Notes: generated from the letters alone by a model not told the origin. Positions 8,433 to 19,192 are shown, counted from the first letter of the stretch. The stretch: 64,000 nucleotides of DNA from Pseudaquabacterium terrae (GCF_013266755.1 NZ_JABRWJ010000015.1:38603-102602); one strand, 5' to 3'. Numbers and translations are program-made.

Positions 8433-10573
8433 CGCGCTTCCTCGTCGGTCGCGGGTTCGTCGGGCAGGGCGTCGTGCAGCAGCGCGGTCTTCAGCGATTC
8501 AAATTCGGCATCGGCATCGAGTGTGCGCCGAGTCGTCGACAGCGCGGCACGCATTCGCGTGCCGCCGCCCGAGTCCGGTTGGAGCCAGATCCACAGGCGC
8601 CGTTCCCGGATGTACAGCATCGCGAAGACGCCGATGATCAGCAGCGCCGCGCCGAGGTAGACCAGCTTCTGCCCCGGCGCGCGCGCGACCTGGAACACGC
8701 TGGCCTGGACCTGCTTGAAATCGCTCAGCTGCAGCAGCACCGGCGCCGGATAGAACGTCGCGTCGGACAGCGACAGCACGGCCTGCTGCATGAAGCGCGC
8801 GCTGGCCTCGTCGCTGGTCATCGGCTTGACGCCAGCCTGCTCGCGCGACAGGTTCGCCAGCTCGAACAGCGTGCCGTTGAGGATGCGCAGCAGCACCTCG
8901 GAAATGCGCGTGCGCTCGGCCTCCGGCACCGTCGACTCGATGAACTGTGCCAGCGCGTTCAGGCCCGATTGGGTCGCGCCCTGCGCAGCGCCGCTGCCGG
9001 CGAATAGCTGCAGCACGCGCTGGGCGGTGACCAGCAGCTGATCGGCCATCTGCGGCTTGTCGGCCGGCGTCGCCAGCGCCACGTAGCGGCGCGCGGCCTG
9101 CTCGCGCAGCGCCGGGTTGGCCAGCGCTGCCTTCAGGCGCAGCCAGCCGTCGAGGTTGCCCTGGTCGTCGGCCGGCATGCGCAGGTAGCGGAAGGGCTCG
9201 GCCGGCGTGTCGCGAACGCCGGCCAGGAACAGCGATTGGCCCTCCATCTGCACCGGCAGCATGTAGTTGTTGTACTCGCGCGCCTGGCCGCTGGCGTCGC
9301 GCAGCTTGTAGCTGAACGACGGGCCGACGTTGCGCAGCGTCTTGTCCTTCGTCGTCTTGGCGCCCGAGCCGAGGTGCTTGTCGAGCGAGCTGACCAGGTC
9401 GACCTTGCGCACGTCGGTGGCGCTGTTGTCGGCGCTGCCCGCGCTGTCGAGGTTCTCGACGTTGATCACGCGCAGCCCGGTGAATTCGATCGTCAGCTTC
9501 TGGTCGCCGTTGGTCAGCGACGTCGAGCCGCCGACCGTCGATTCGATCGGGAAGCGCTGGCCGCCGGCCGTCATCGGCAGCGCCTGCACCGTCAGCTGCG
9601 AGCCGCCGTCATCGAAGCTGCTCTGGTAGATCGCGACGCCGCGGTGGAAGGCCGGCTCGTTGACCTTGACGGTGGCCTCCTTGCGCTCGCCGCTCGCGCG
9701 ATCGTGGATCACGATGTCGCTGGCGAAGAGCTTGGGCATGCCGGTGTCGTAGAAGTCGACCTTGAACTTCTTCAGCTCGATGTCGAACGGCAGCTCCTGC
9801 AGCACGATGCCGTCGGACATGTTGAGCACCGCGACGCCGGCGCGCGCGCCTTCGGTGACCAGCAGGTTGCCGCGGAAGGTGGGGTTGCGCTCGGACAACC
9901 GGTGCTGCGGCGCGACGTCGCGGATCAAGCCGCCGCCCGCATAGGTGCTCTTGCCGAGCAGCGCCATCTGCGTGCGCACGATCAGGTCGCCGTCGAGCAG
10001 CCCGCCGATGCAGATCAGCACGATCGCCGAGTGCGCGGCGAGGTAGCCGAGCTTGTTCGCCACGCCCTTGCGCGCGGCGACCATCGTGCCGCCTTCGCGC
10101 ACCTGCGCACGCGCCTGCCAGCCATGCGACGCGAGCAGGGCCGAGGCGCGCTGCAGCGCGGCGTCCGGGGCCAGCGCCAGCCGCCCGTGGGCGCGGTGAT
10201 GGAAGGCCATCAGCGCCTGCTCGCGCACCGATTCCTTGTAGCTGCGCAGGTCGGCAACGATCTTCGGCGCGTTGCGCGCGATGCACAGGCTGGTCGAGAC
10301 CACCAGGAAGGCGAGGATCAGCAGGAACCACGGCGTGCTGTAGATCGCATAGAGCCCCACCGCGCCGAAGGCCTCGGCCCAGAACGGACCGAACTGGTTG
10401 ACGTAGTTGTTGTACGGCTCGTTCTGCTTGACGACGGTGCCGATGATCGACGCGATGCAGATCAGCACGAACAGCGCGATCGCGAAGCGCATCGAGGACA
10501 CCAGCTCGAACGCATCGCGCACCGCGTGCGACGGCTGCTCGCGCGGCGCGGTGCCGGAAGGGGCGGGAAGCAT
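8429..10573 (-). CDS. resB: ResB-family cytochrome c biogenesis protein
   Basis: A 714-residue membrane protein, partner of the WWD protein in System II cytochrome c synthesis. Three hydrophobic segments lie in the first 220 residues (around 33-52, 90-110 and 195-215), followed by a large periplasmic domain and a last membrane segment near residue 630 (LVYLGAALLIIGVFAMLYI). SMRFAIALFVLICIASIIGT near the start is the typical ResB opening. The length is above the usual 450-650, from a long periplasmic insert. It is co-translated with ccsB through a 4-bp overlap. Confidence 0.92.
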   Translation of the reverse strand: MLPAPSGTAPREQPSHAVRDAFELVSSMRFAIALFVLICIASIIGTVVKQNEPYNNYVNQFGPFWAEAFGAVGLYAIYSTPWFLLILAFLVVSTSLCIARNAPKIVADLRSYKESVREQALMAFHHRAHGRLALAPDAALQRASALLASHGWQARAQVREGGTMVAARKGVANKLGYLAAHSAIVLICIGGLLDGDLIVRTQMALLGKSTYAGGGLIRDVAPQHRLSERNPTFRGNLLVTEGARAGVAVLNMSDGIVLQELPFDIELKKFKVDFYDTGMPKLFASDIVIHDRASGERKEATVKVNEPAFHRGVAIYQSSFDDGGSQLTVQALPMTAGGQRFPIESTVGGSTSLTNGDQKLTIEFTGLRVINVENLDSAGSADNSATDVRKVDLVSSLDKHLGSGAKTTKDKTLRNVGPSFSYKLRDASGQAREYNNYMLPVQMEGQSLFLAGVRDTPAEPFRYLRMPADDQGNLDGWLRLKAALANPALREQAARRYVALATPADKPQMADQLLVTAQRVLQLFAGSGAAQGATQSGLNALAQFIESTVPEAERTRISEVLLRILNGTLFELANLSREQAGVKPMTSDEASARFMQQAVLSLSDATFYPAPVLLQLSDFKQVQASVFQVARAPGQKLVYLGAALLIIGVFAMLYIRERRLWIWLQPDSGGGTRMRAALSTTRRTLDADAEFESLKTALLHDALPDEPATDEEAR

Positions 10574-10608
10574 GGGGCGGATTATCCGGTTCGAAGACGC
10601 GAAAACGC

Positions 10609-10635
10609 CGAGGGCCGGTCAGTGACCGGCCCTCG
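10609..10635 (-). terminator. Inverted repeat terminator after the cytochrome c4 gene
   Basis: A perfect 13-bp inverted repeat (arms 10609-10621 and 10623-10635) of the sequence CGAGGGCCGGTCA and its complement. On the minus strand it is followed by GCGTTTTCG, a short T-run, 24 bp after the cytochrome stop. It also separates that gene from resB, whose ATG is 36 bp further on. Confidence 0.7.
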
Positions 10636-10659
10636 TGCAGGAAAAGGGGGAGTCTGCAG

Positions 10660-11280
10660 TCAGCGCAGCCCGGCCATGTAGTCGGCGACGGCGCGGATCT
10701 CGCGATCGCTCATCTTCTGCGCGACCTGCTGCATCTGCGTCGAGTTGCCGCGCTTGCCGTCGCGGAAGGCCATCAGCTGCGCTTCGGTGTAGTCGGCGTG
10801 CTGGCCGCCCAGGCGCGGGTACTGCGCCGGGATGCCGGCGCCGCTCGGGCTGTGGCAGCCGGCGCAGGCTGGGACCTGCTTGTCGGCGATGCCACCGCGG
10901 TAGATCTTCTCGCCCAGCGTCACCGATTGCTTGTTGCGGGCGACGCCCGGCTTGGTGTCCTTGGCCGCGTAGAACGCGGCGACGTTCTTCAGGTCGGCTT
11001 CCGACAGCGGCGCGACCATGCCCTGCATCACCGGATTCAGCCGCTTGCCTTCCTTGAACTCGGCCAGCTGCTTGAACAGGTAGTCGCGATGCTGGCCGGC
11101 GATGATCGGATTGGCCGGCGTGCCGCGCGTGCCATCGGCGGTGTGGCAGGCGGCGCACACCTGCTTCGAGATCGCCTCGCCCTTGGCCAGGTCCGGCTTG
11201 GCGGCAGCGGCGGGGGCGTCGGCGGCGAGGGCGGGCGCGGCCAGCGCGGCCAGCAACGTCAGGGCGAGCATCGACTTCAT
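10660..11280 (-). CDS. Cytochrome c4, periplasmic diheme cytochrome
   Basis: A 206-residue exported diheme electron carrier, probably feeding terminal oxidases. The start at 11280 (MKSMLALTLL) gives a clean Sec signal peptide ending near ALAA (residue 20); longer in-frame starts add a non-signal sequence. Heme motifs are CAACH at 42-46 and CAGCH at 139-143, in two homologous halves with the axial-methionine regions MQGM (near 85-88) and TQMQQV. Cytochrome c4 next to the System II assembly genes is a common Burkholderiales arrangement. It diverges from engB across 59 bp. Confidence 0.92.
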   Translation of the reverse strand: MKSMLALTLLAALAAPALAADAPAAAAKPDLAKGEAISKQVCAACHTADGTRGTPANPIIAGQHRDYLFKQLAEFKEGKRLNPVMQGMVAPLSEADLKNVAAFYAAKDTKPGVARNKQSVTLGEKIYRGGIADKQVPACAGCHSPSGAGIPAQYPRLGGQHADYTEAQLMAFRDGKRGNSTQMQQVAQKMSDREIRAVADYMAGLR

Positions 11281-11328
11281 GTCGGGATGAACCTTGGATG
11301 GGTGCGGGTAGGCAAAACCGAGCGATTT

Positions 11329-11334
11329 TACAAT
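11329..11334 (+). promoter_or_regulatory. -10 element TACAAT in front of engB
   Basis: TACAAT ends 5 bp before the engB ATG (11340). A start point 6-8 bp downstream of the -10 would fall on the ATG, giving a leaderless or nearly leaderless mRNA. No good -35 or Shine-Dalgarno sequence is seen. Confidence 0.5.
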
Positions 11335-11339
11335 GCTCC

Positions 11340-12053
11340 ATGACCTCTCCCGACCGCGCGCCCTCCAAGCCCACCGATCCGGCCGGTGCCACCGCCGAAG
11401 AACGCGCGGCGCTGGGCTGGACGCACAGCGCACGTTTCCTGACCACCGCCAGCCGGCTCGACCAACTTCCGCCACCCGACCGGCCCGAAACAGCCTTCGT
11501 CGGCCGCAGCAATGCGGGCAAGTCGACGGCCATCAATACGCTGGCGCAGGTGCGGCGGCTCGCGTTCGCATCGAAGACGCCGGGCCGCACGCAGCACATC
11601 AACCTGTTCGAGCTCGGCCCCCCGGATGCGCCCGACGCGCTGTGGACCGACCTGCCGGGCTACGGCTATGCCGCCGTCGCGCGCGATGCGAAGCTGCGCT
11701 GGCAGCAGGTGATGGCCGATTACCTCGCGCACCGCAGCGCGCTGGCCGGCGTCGTGATGATGGTCGATTCGCGCCATGGTTTCACGCCGCTCGACCGCCA
11801 GCTGCTCGACTTCGTCGCCCAGCGCGTCGGCAACGGCGAGGTCAAGCTGCTGGTGCTGCTGACCAAGGCCGACAAGTTGAGCCGCAACGAGGGCGCGAAG
11901 GCGCTGATGGCGGCGCAGAAGGTGCTGGGTGAGCTGGCGACCGATGCGGCCGACATCAGCATCACACTGTTCTCGGCCCTGACGCGGCAGGGGTTGGGCG
12001 ACGCCGCGGTGACGCTGCATGCATGGAACCGTCGGTCGAGAGCTTCGACCTGA
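11340..12053 (+). CDS. engB: Ribosome biogenesis GTPase EngB (YihA/YsxC)
   Basis: A 237-residue Era-like GTPase needed for assembly of the large ribosomal subunit. G1 is GRSNAGKS (55-62), G3 is DLPG (104-107) in the family-typical DLPGYGYA, and G4 is TKAD near residue 180. The start at 11340 (MTSPDRAPSKP) follows TACAAT and is preferred over an upstream in-frame codon inside the promoter. It is a single gene, convergent with the patatin gene 16 bp downstream and divergent from cytochrome c4. Confidence 0.93.
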   Translation: MTSPDRAPSKPTDPAGATAEERAALGWTHSARFLTTASRLDQLPPPDRPETAFVGRSNAGKSTAINTLAQVRRLAFASKTPGRTQHINLFELGPPDAPDALWTDLPGYGYAAVARDAKLRWQQVMADYLAHRSALAGVVMMVDSRHGFTPLDRQLLDFVAQRVGNGEVKLLVLLTKADKLSRNEGAKALMAAQKVLGELATDAADISITLFSALTRQGLGDAAVTLHAWNRRSRAST

Positions 12054-12069
12054 CGCTGCCGCACGGCTT

Positions 12070-14340
12070 TCAGGGCCTGCCGATGAACAGCACGACGCCC
12101 GGCACGCCGCGCGGTGCGTAGGTGAAGCCGAGGTAGAGCGGGCCGATGCCGGTGTCGGCGCCGACGAACAGGCTCATGCCGCTGCGCAGCGAGCCCAGGC
12201 GCACGTCGCGGCGCTCGGCCCAGGCGTTGCCGAGCTCCAGCGAGCCGCCGATGAAGAAGCCGCGCGTCAGCGTCGGCGCCTGCGTGAGCCGGCGGTACCA
12301 GGTCAGACGCGTCAACAGCACGTTGTTGCCGCTCAGTTGGCCGCTCTGATAACCCGATAGCTGGTGGAAGCCGCCGAGCGAATAGCGCTGGATGCTGTCG
12401 CCGCGGCGCTGGCCGGCCATCAGCAGCGTGCCGTGCAGATTGACGGTGTGGGCGCCGAAGCTGCGCGCGCCGGTGGCGTGCAGCTCGATGCGCGTGAAGT
12501 CGCCGCGCAGGTCGCCGCTGCGCCGGCCCCACGCGAGCTCGCTGTCGAGGCGGTAGCCGGACTGCGGGAAGCTCGCGAAGTCGAGCTGGTCGATCACCAC
12601 GCGGGCGCGCAAGCCGTTCTCGGCGAAGTGCAGCCGTTGTGTCGGCCCCTGGAAGCCGGCGCCGATGACGATCGGCACGGCACGCAGCCCGAGCGTCGAC
12701 CAGCCCAGCCGCAGCTCGCCGAATTCACCCCACGGCTGGCCGATGTCGATGCCGCTGAAGAACAGGTCGCGCCGGAACACGGCGTCCTCGTCGCCGGTGT
12801 CGGCGGCGTAGATCGGCTGGCGGCGGCGTTCGACGCCGGTGTAGCCGGCGACGAACCAGTCGTCGGCGCGTGACGAGGTCCACAGCAGCGGGTGGTACAG
12901 CTCGGTGAACAGCCCCGGCGCCTCGCCGATCTGCACGCGGTTGCGCCACTCGGTGCCGTTCTTCGTCAGCCAGTGCCGGTTGTGGCTGAGCTTCAGCGTG
13001 AAGGCGCTGCGGCCGCGGAAATCGGTGCTCAGGTCGAGCCCGGCGCGCAGGTAGTGAGGGCCCCAGGACTTGTCCTCGAGGTCGAAGACCAGGCCGTCGC
13101 CACTGGCTTCGCGCACCAGCTGGAAGTCGGCGCGCACATAGTCGCCGCCGCCGGCCAGGCGCTTCGCGTCCAGCTCGGCGCGCGCGGCGTCGAACGCCTG
13201 GCCCGGCTTCGACTCGAGCATCTGCTGCAGGCGCTCGGGGTTGGTCCGCGTCGTGCCCTCGATGCGCACGAAGGCCAGCCGCGTCGGCTCGAGCGAGCGC
13301 GCGGCATGGCCGGCGCGCCACGCGGCGTAGGCGCGGGCATCCAGGCCCAGCCGCGACAGCTGTTCGCTGCGGCCGCGCGCGCCGGCGTCGCCGAGTGCGA
13401 TCAGCTGCCGCACCTGCGCGAAGTCCGATGAGCTCAGGCGGCCGAGCGACGGCGCGATCAGCACGTCCTGCGCCGCCAGCGACGCCAGGCTGCGCTGCAC
13501 GTTCTGCTCGGTCAGGATGTTGATCATCTGCTGCGTCAGGCCGAGCGCCGAGCCGAAGCTCTCGCGGCCGGCCAGCGGCGTGCCGATGTTGACGACGATC
13601 ACCACCTCGGCACCGAGCGCACGCACCACGTCCACCGGCGTGTTGTTGACCAGACCGCCGTCGCCGAGGATGCGGCCGTCGACCTCGGTCGGCGCGAAGA
13701 CGCCGGGCACGCTCATGCTCGAGCGCAGCGCCAGCGCCAGGTCGCCGCGGTCGAGGATCACCGCCGCGCCGGTTTCCATGTCGGTGGCGACGGCGCGGAA
13801 GGCGATCGGCAGCTCGTCGAAGGTTTTGGCGGCGCGCACCGGCAGCGTGTAGCGGCGCAGCAGCGATTCGAGGCCACGGCTGGACACCGCGCCTTGCGGC
13901 GTGCGCAGCTCGCCGTCGCGGTAGCCCAGCTCGATCAGCGGCGAGATCTCGAAGTCCTCTTCCTTGCGCCGCTGCGAGAGATGGCGGCGCTCGATGCGCG
14001 GCGAGAAGACCTCGTCCCAGTGCACCTGAAGCAGCTCGCGCTCGAGCTCGTCGGCCTGCATGCCGCTGGCGTACAGGCCGCCGACGATGGCGCCCATCGA
14101 GGTGCCGGCGATCACGTCGATCGGCACCTGCATCTGTTCCAGCACCTTCAGCACGCCGACGTGCGCCAGTCCGCGCGCGCCGCCGCCGGACAGCACGAGC
14201 CCGATCTTCGGGCGCCGTGCTTCAACGCCGCGCGCGGCATCGGCTGGCGCGGCGGCGGCGATCGTCGACAGGCCTGCGAGACAGGCCAGCGCAGCCAGAA
14301 GCGGCATCACCGCGCGCCCGGCCCACGCCGCGCTGCGCAT
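12070..14340 (-). CDS. Patatin-like phospholipase with POTRA and outer-membrane barrel (PlpD-type, type Vd autotransporter)
   Basis: A 756-residue secreted lipase-like protein. A signal peptide covers about residues 10-30. The patatin domain follows: oxyanion loop SGGGARG (51-57), nucleophile elbow GTSMG with S81, and catalytic DGG at 225-227. A POTRA-like segment begins near residue 345 (FVRIEGTTRTNPERLQQMLE). The rest is a beta-barrel ending VVLFIGRP, with the barrel-type repeat LRAGLDLSTDFRGRSAFTLK. Order and length match PlpD, whose patatin domain acts as a phospholipase. The ATG at 14340 overlaps the stop of the upstream DUF1631-like gene by one base (TGATG). A reading 226 codons longer in the same frame only shadows that neighbour. 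Confidence 0.88.
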   Translation of the reverse strand: MRSAAWAGRAVMPLLAALACLAGLSTIAAAAPADAARGVEARRPKIGLVLSGGGARGLAHVGVLKVLEQMQVPIDVIAGTSMGAIVGGLYASGMQADELERELLQVHWDEVFSPRIERRHLSQRRKEEDFEISPLIELGYRDGELRTPQGAVSSRGLESLLRRYTLPVRAAKTFDELPIAFRAVATDMETGAAVILDRGDLALALRSSMSVPGVFAPTEVDGRILGDGGLVNNTPVDVVRALGAEVVIVVNIGTPLAGRESFGSALGLTQQMINILTEQNVQRSLASLAAQDVLIAPSLGRLSSSDFAQVRQLIALGDAGARGRSEQLSRLGLDARAYAAWRAGHAARSLEPTRLAFVRIEGTTRTNPERLQQMLESKPGQAFDAARAELDAKRLAGGGDYVRADFQLVREASGDGLVFDLEDKSWGPHYLRAGLDLSTDFRGRSAFTLKLSHNRHWLTKNGTEWRNRVQIGEAPGLFTELYHPLLWTSSRADDWFVAGYTGVERRRQPIYAADTGDEDAVFRRDLFFSGIDIGQPWGEFGELRLGWSTLGLRAVPIVIGAGFQGPTQRLHFAENGLRARVVIDQLDFASFPQSGYRLDSELAWGRRSGDLRGDFTRIELHATGARSFGAHTVNLHGTLLMAGQRRGDSIQRYSLGGFHQLSGYQSGQLSGNNVLLTRLTWYRRLTQAPTLTRGFFIGGSLELGNAWAERRDVRLGSLRSGMSLFVGADTGIGPLYLGFTYAPRGVPGVVLFIGRP

Positions 14341-15884
14341 CAGCGCGTGATGGGGGGCATCGAGCGCAGCACGCGGTCGGCCGCGGCGCGCACCAGCGAA
14401 CGCGGCCGCACCGGCAGCGCCAGCTGCGCGGCCGCCAGGCGTTCGATCGCCCGCAGGCGCAGCGCCCAGTGGCGCGGCGTCGCCGCATCGCGCAGCAGCC
14501 AGGTGTCGCCGCTGCGATCGAACCACAACAGCTGCATCAGCCGCCAGTCGCCCTGCAGGTAGGCGCGCAGGTGCTCGCCGAGCTGCAGCACGATCGGCTG
14601 GTTGGCGCTGGCCGGCGAGATCGTGGCCTCGTCCGGCAGCAGCTCTGCCGGCACGGTGTCCATCGTCTCGATGTCCAGCGTCTGCTCCGCCGGGTCGGTC
14701 GTCTGCTGCAGGCTGCTGATCTCCGGCTGGGCGACCAGCAGCGCGCGCTCGAAGCTGTGGCGCTCGTAGGCGGTGACGCGTTCGAGGGCCCATTCGAACC
14801 GTGCGACGTCGGCGGCACTGTCCGCGACGAGGTGGTCGACGAGCTGGCGGGCGAAGGCCAGCCAGCGCTCGAGCTCGATCGTGTGCGCCGTCGCGATGCC
14901 GAAGGCGAGCCGGTCCATGAAGCGCCAGACCGCGTGATCGTAGTCGTCGAGCATCGACGCGTCCTGCACCGCGAGGCGCAGGGCCGTCGGATGCAGCCGC
15001 AGCAGCAAGGCCATGCACGGCGGTGACAGCAACCGGTCGGACTGGATCGCGTCGAACAGGCGCGACAGCAGGTCGATCAGCTGCTGATCGATGCGCGGGC
15101 CGGCGCTGAGCGCGCCATGCACGCTGGGCGTCGGCTCGCCGAGCGGCGCCGGCAAGCTGTGGCGGATCTGCTGCAGGCTGACCGGAACCGAGGACGGCGG
15201 CGCTTCGTGATGCACCGGGCCCCGGGTGGTCGGTGAGACGACGATGGTGCGGTAGACCGCTGGCTCGACCCCCTGGTCCTCGAGTCGGCTGCAGGCCGCG
15301 GCATAACCCTGGCGCAGCGTCCGCGCCAGCATGTCGGCGCCGTCATGCAGCAACGCGGCCTGGCCGCCCCGGCTCATCGGCAGGCATTGCGCCCCCTGCC
15401 ACAGGGCCCGCACATAGGCCTCGGGGCGGAACGGATTGGTGTCCTTCGAGACGTTGAAGTCGCCGACCAGCGCGGAGGTGAACGCCTGCAACTCGCGCAG
15501 CTCGAACTCGGCCATCGACTTGATGCGTTCGATGGCGCGCGAGATCTCGATGTCGACGGTCACTTCGTCTTCGTCGATCAAGGACAGCTCGAGCTTCGGC
15601 GCGGGCGCCGGTGCGGCAGGCGCGCCGCCGGGCGCCGGGGCGGGCGGCGCGGTGCCCCGATGGGCTGCGATTTGCTGGCGCAGCGCCCTCACGGCCGCGG
15701 CGACGAGATCGCCGCGATGGTTCTGCAGCACGCGCGGTGCGTCGATGCCGTGACGCAGCCCCTGGCCCATCGACTTGCGCCACATTTCGAGCACGGCATC
15801 GACGACCTGATCGAACAGCAAGGGCGCGCGCAGCATCTCGTCGTCGACGAAATCCTGCAGGGTGGGGCGGCGGTTCGGCTGCAT
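14340..15884 (-). CDS. DUF1631-like protein of unknown function
   Basis: A 514-residue soluble protein. An N-terminal helical region is followed by an alanine/proline-rich linker (about 78-95). Next comes the segment LSLIDEDEVTVDIEISRAI with ELRELQAFTSALVGD and NPFRPEAYVRALWQG, which I associate with the DUF1631 family. The C-terminal part resembles that family's helical core (LIDLLSRLFDAIQSD, LLLRLHPTALRLA). Members are long proteins with no assigned biochemistry. Translation is coupled to the patatin gene downstream. No signal peptide or membrane segment is visible. Confidence 0.6.
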   Translation of the reverse strand: MQPNRRPTLQDFVDDEMLRAPLLFDQVVDAVLEMWRKSMGQGLRHGIDAPRVLQNHRGDLVAAAVRALRQQIAAHRGTAPPAPAPGGAPAAPAPAPKLELSLIDEDEVTVDIEISRAIERIKSMAEFELRELQAFTSALVGDFNVSKDTNPFRPEAYVRALWQGAQCLPMSRGGQAALLHDGADMLARTLRQGYAAACSRLEDQGVEPAVYRTIVVSPTTRGPVHHEAPPSSVPVSLQQIRHSLPAPLGEPTPSVHGALSAGPRIDQQLIDLLSRLFDAIQSDRLLSPPCMALLLRLHPTALRLAVQDASMLDDYDHAVWRFMDRLAFGIATAHTIELERWLAFARQLVDHLVADSAADVARFEWALERVTAYERHSFERALLVAQPEISSLQQTTDPAEQTLDIETMDTVPAELLPDEATISPASANQPIVLQLGEHLRAYLQGDWRLMQLLWFDRSGDTWLLRDAATPRHWALRLRAIERLAAAQLALPVRPRSLVRAAADRVLRSMPPITR

Positions 15885-16037
15885 GTGTTGCTGGGCGGGA
15901 TTATGCGTCGCGCGCCACGCACGACTGCCGGCGCTCCCGGCACACCGAGATCAGGGGTGTCGACAGGCCTTACATCAGGCCGGGACACGGTTCGATACGA
16001 GTCGGTAACTCATTGATCGATCGGTACTTTCTCTTGA

Positions 16038-16053
16038 TGGCACAGAGTTTGCT
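16038..16053 (+). promoter_or_regulatory. Sigma-54 promoter of the PEP-CTERM gene
   Basis: TGGCAC-N5-TTGCT, with GG at 16039-16040 and GC at 16051-16052 exactly 10 bp apart, the strict -24/-12 geometry of RpoN promoters. The predicted start near 16064 gives a 44-nt leader. In the 223-bp region before the gene, upstream sequence holds a GTGTC...GACAC inverted repeat (15957-15961 and 15984-15988) around a repeated CAGGCC (15964 and 15976), a possible enhancer site. PEP-CTERM genes are known to be controlled by the PrsK/PrsR pair through sigma-54; neither is in this window. Confidence 0.8.
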
Positions 16054-16107
16054 GTTTGTCGAGCGGATTGGGCCGCCAGGCTACCCAAAACTCACCAGGA
16101 GAATCAG

Positions 16108-16968
16108 ATGATGTTCAAGCAGATCGCCGCCGCTTGCGCTCTGGCCGCTGCAGCGGTTGGCGCTCAGGCTGTTGCTGTGACAAGCACCAAGAACGCCGAC
16201 ACGCTTGCCACGGCCATCGTCGGCGCGGGCATCTCGTTCAGCAATGCGACCCTGACCTCCGGGCTGAGCTCGCCTTCGGGGACATTCACGGGCGGCGGAA
16301 CGGGCGCGCTTGCGCCGGTCGGCTTCGATACCGGCATCGTCTTGACGACGGGCACGACCGATTGCGTCCCTGCCTCGACCGGACCGAGCGGACCGAATGC
16401 ACTGACCGATTGCACCGGCGACGGTGGCGGCGCCACGGTATTGCCCAACGGTGAGACGGTCTTCGACTTTACGTCCCTGAAGTTCGATTTCGAGTCGGAC
16501 ACGGGCAAGGTGTTCTTCAAGTACGTCTTCGCGTCGGAGGAGTACACGGACTTCGTGGGCCAAGGCTTCAACGACAAGTTCGAGTTGTTGCTCAACGGCG
16601 TCAACATCGCGACGGTGCCGGGTGGTCCGGTGGAAGTCGACAACATCAACTGCACGACCAACTCGAATCTCTACCGTAACAACGCGCGTCCCGAAGAAAT
16701 CAACAACTGCGCGAGCCTCGGCCTGGACATCGAGTACGACGGGCTGACGGTGGTGCTGAAGGCGAGTGGCCTGTTGGTCAACGCCGTCAACACGTTCGAG
16801 TTCCGCATCTACGACCGAGGCGATGATGCACTGGACTCGGCCGTCTTCATCGAGGCAGGTTCGTTCACGAGCGTTGATCCGGATCCCGTGCCCGAGCCGG
16901 GGACGCTGGTCCTGGCCGGTGTTGCGCTCGCCGGGCTGGCAGCGGCTTCGCGTCGTCGCCGCACCTGA
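16108..16968 (+). CDS. PEP-CTERM exported protein with choice-of-anchor L-like domain
   Basis: A 286-residue exported surface protein. The signal peptide lies at 1-22 (IAAACALAAAAVGAQA). The middle resembles the choice-of-anchor L domain: GTGALAPVGFDTGIVLTTG, then DTGKVFFKYVFASEEYTDFV and NDKFELLLNG. Its C-terminus is a PEP-CTERM sorting signal: VPEP at about 261-264, a hydrophobic helix, then RRRR. Proteins of this type are cut and anchored by exosortase, whose gene is not here. Two ATGs (16108 and 16111) follow AGGAGA at 16097-16102; the second has the better spacing. Base composition is less GC-rich than the neighbours, common for such surface proteins. Confidence 0.88.
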   Translation: MMFKQIAAACALAAAAVGAQAVAVTSTKNADTLATAIVGAGISFSNATLTSGLSSPSGTFTGGGTGALAPVGFDTGIVLTTGTTDCVPASTGPSGPNALTDCTGDGGGATVLPNGETVFDFTSLKFDFESDTGKVFFKYVFASEEYTDFVGQGFNDKFELLLNGVNIATVPGGPVEVDNINCTTNSNLYRNNARPEEINNCASLGLDIEYDGLTVVLKASGLLVNAVNTFEFRIYDRGDDALDSAVFIEAGSFTSVDPDPVPEPGTLVLAGVALAGLAAASRRRRT

Positions 16969-17000
16969 TCCATCTGTTGCCCGCCGTGCAGGTGGGCAAG

Positions 17001-17034
17001 AAGCACAAAGGGCGCCAAGGCGCCCTTTGTGCTT
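17001..17034 (+). terminator. Terminator after the PEP-CTERM gene
   Basis: A perfect 16-bp inverted repeat (arms 17001-17016 and 17019-17034, AAGCACAAAGGGCGCC and its complement) with a 2-nt gap, ending in CTTTCT, 32 bp after the stop codon. Confidence 0.75.
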
Positions 17035-17053
17035 TCTGGCTCTCGCGACAAAG

Positions 17054-17088
17054 AAAAAAACCCTCCCGAACAGCGTTCGGGAGGGTTT
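17054..17088 (-). terminator. Terminator of the groESL operon
   Basis: A 14-bp stem (AAACCCTCCCGAAC pairing across a 3-nt loop, arms 17058-17071 and 17075-17088), followed on the minus strand by a run of T, 22 bp after the groEL stop. It lies back to back with the PEP-CTERM terminator. Confidence 0.88.
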
Positions 17089-17110
17089 GTGCGAGCTGTC
17101 CGGGCAGGAC

Positions 17111-18784
<1,674 letters not shown>

Positions 18785-18808
18785 TCAGGCGGGGGAGCCT
18801 CGGCCGAT

Positions 18809-19099
18809 TTACTTCTCGACGACGGCGAAGAGGTCTTCCTCGCGCATCACCAGCAGCTCGTCACCGTCGACCTTGACAGTCTGGCCGCTGTACTTGCCGA
18901 ACAGCACACGGTCGCCGACCTTGACGTTCAGGGCCACGAAGTCGCCCTTGTCGTTGCGCTTGCCCGGACCGATCGCCAGCACCTCGCCCTGGTCGGGCTT
19001 CTCGGCGGCGTTGTCGGGGATCACGATGCCCGAGGCGGTCTTGGTTTCTTGTTCGAGGCGCTTGACGATCACGCGATCGTGCAACGGACGAAGTTTCAT
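18809..19099 (-). CDS. groES: Co-chaperonin GroES (10 kDa)
   Basis: A 96-residue cap of the GroEL ring. The start [14 protein letters not shown] at 19099 is fixed by AAGGAGAT (minus strand, 19103-19110) and by family length. The mobile loop [16 protein letters not shown] and the C-terminal [14 protein letters not shown] are canonical. It is the first gene of the operon; its leader carries the CIRCE operator. Confidence 0.98.
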   Translation of the reverse strand: MKLRPLHDRVIVKRLEQETKTASGIVIPDNAAEKPDQGEVLAIGPGKRNDKGDFVALNVKVGDRVLFGKYSGQTVKVDGDELLVMREEDLFAVVEK

Positions 19100-19192
19100 C
19101 GCATCTCCTTGATGTGTCTCAGTCAACCGGAAACGACAGGCGCCCAGGGACGGGCGCCGGTCAAATGGCTGTGCCGGAGAGAGTTCCGGCTG

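Noticed and set aside
12070..15018. A 982-codon open frame on the minus strand
   Set aside because: The first 226 codons only shadow the DUF1631-like gene in another frame; the signal peptide and patatin motifs begin at 14340.
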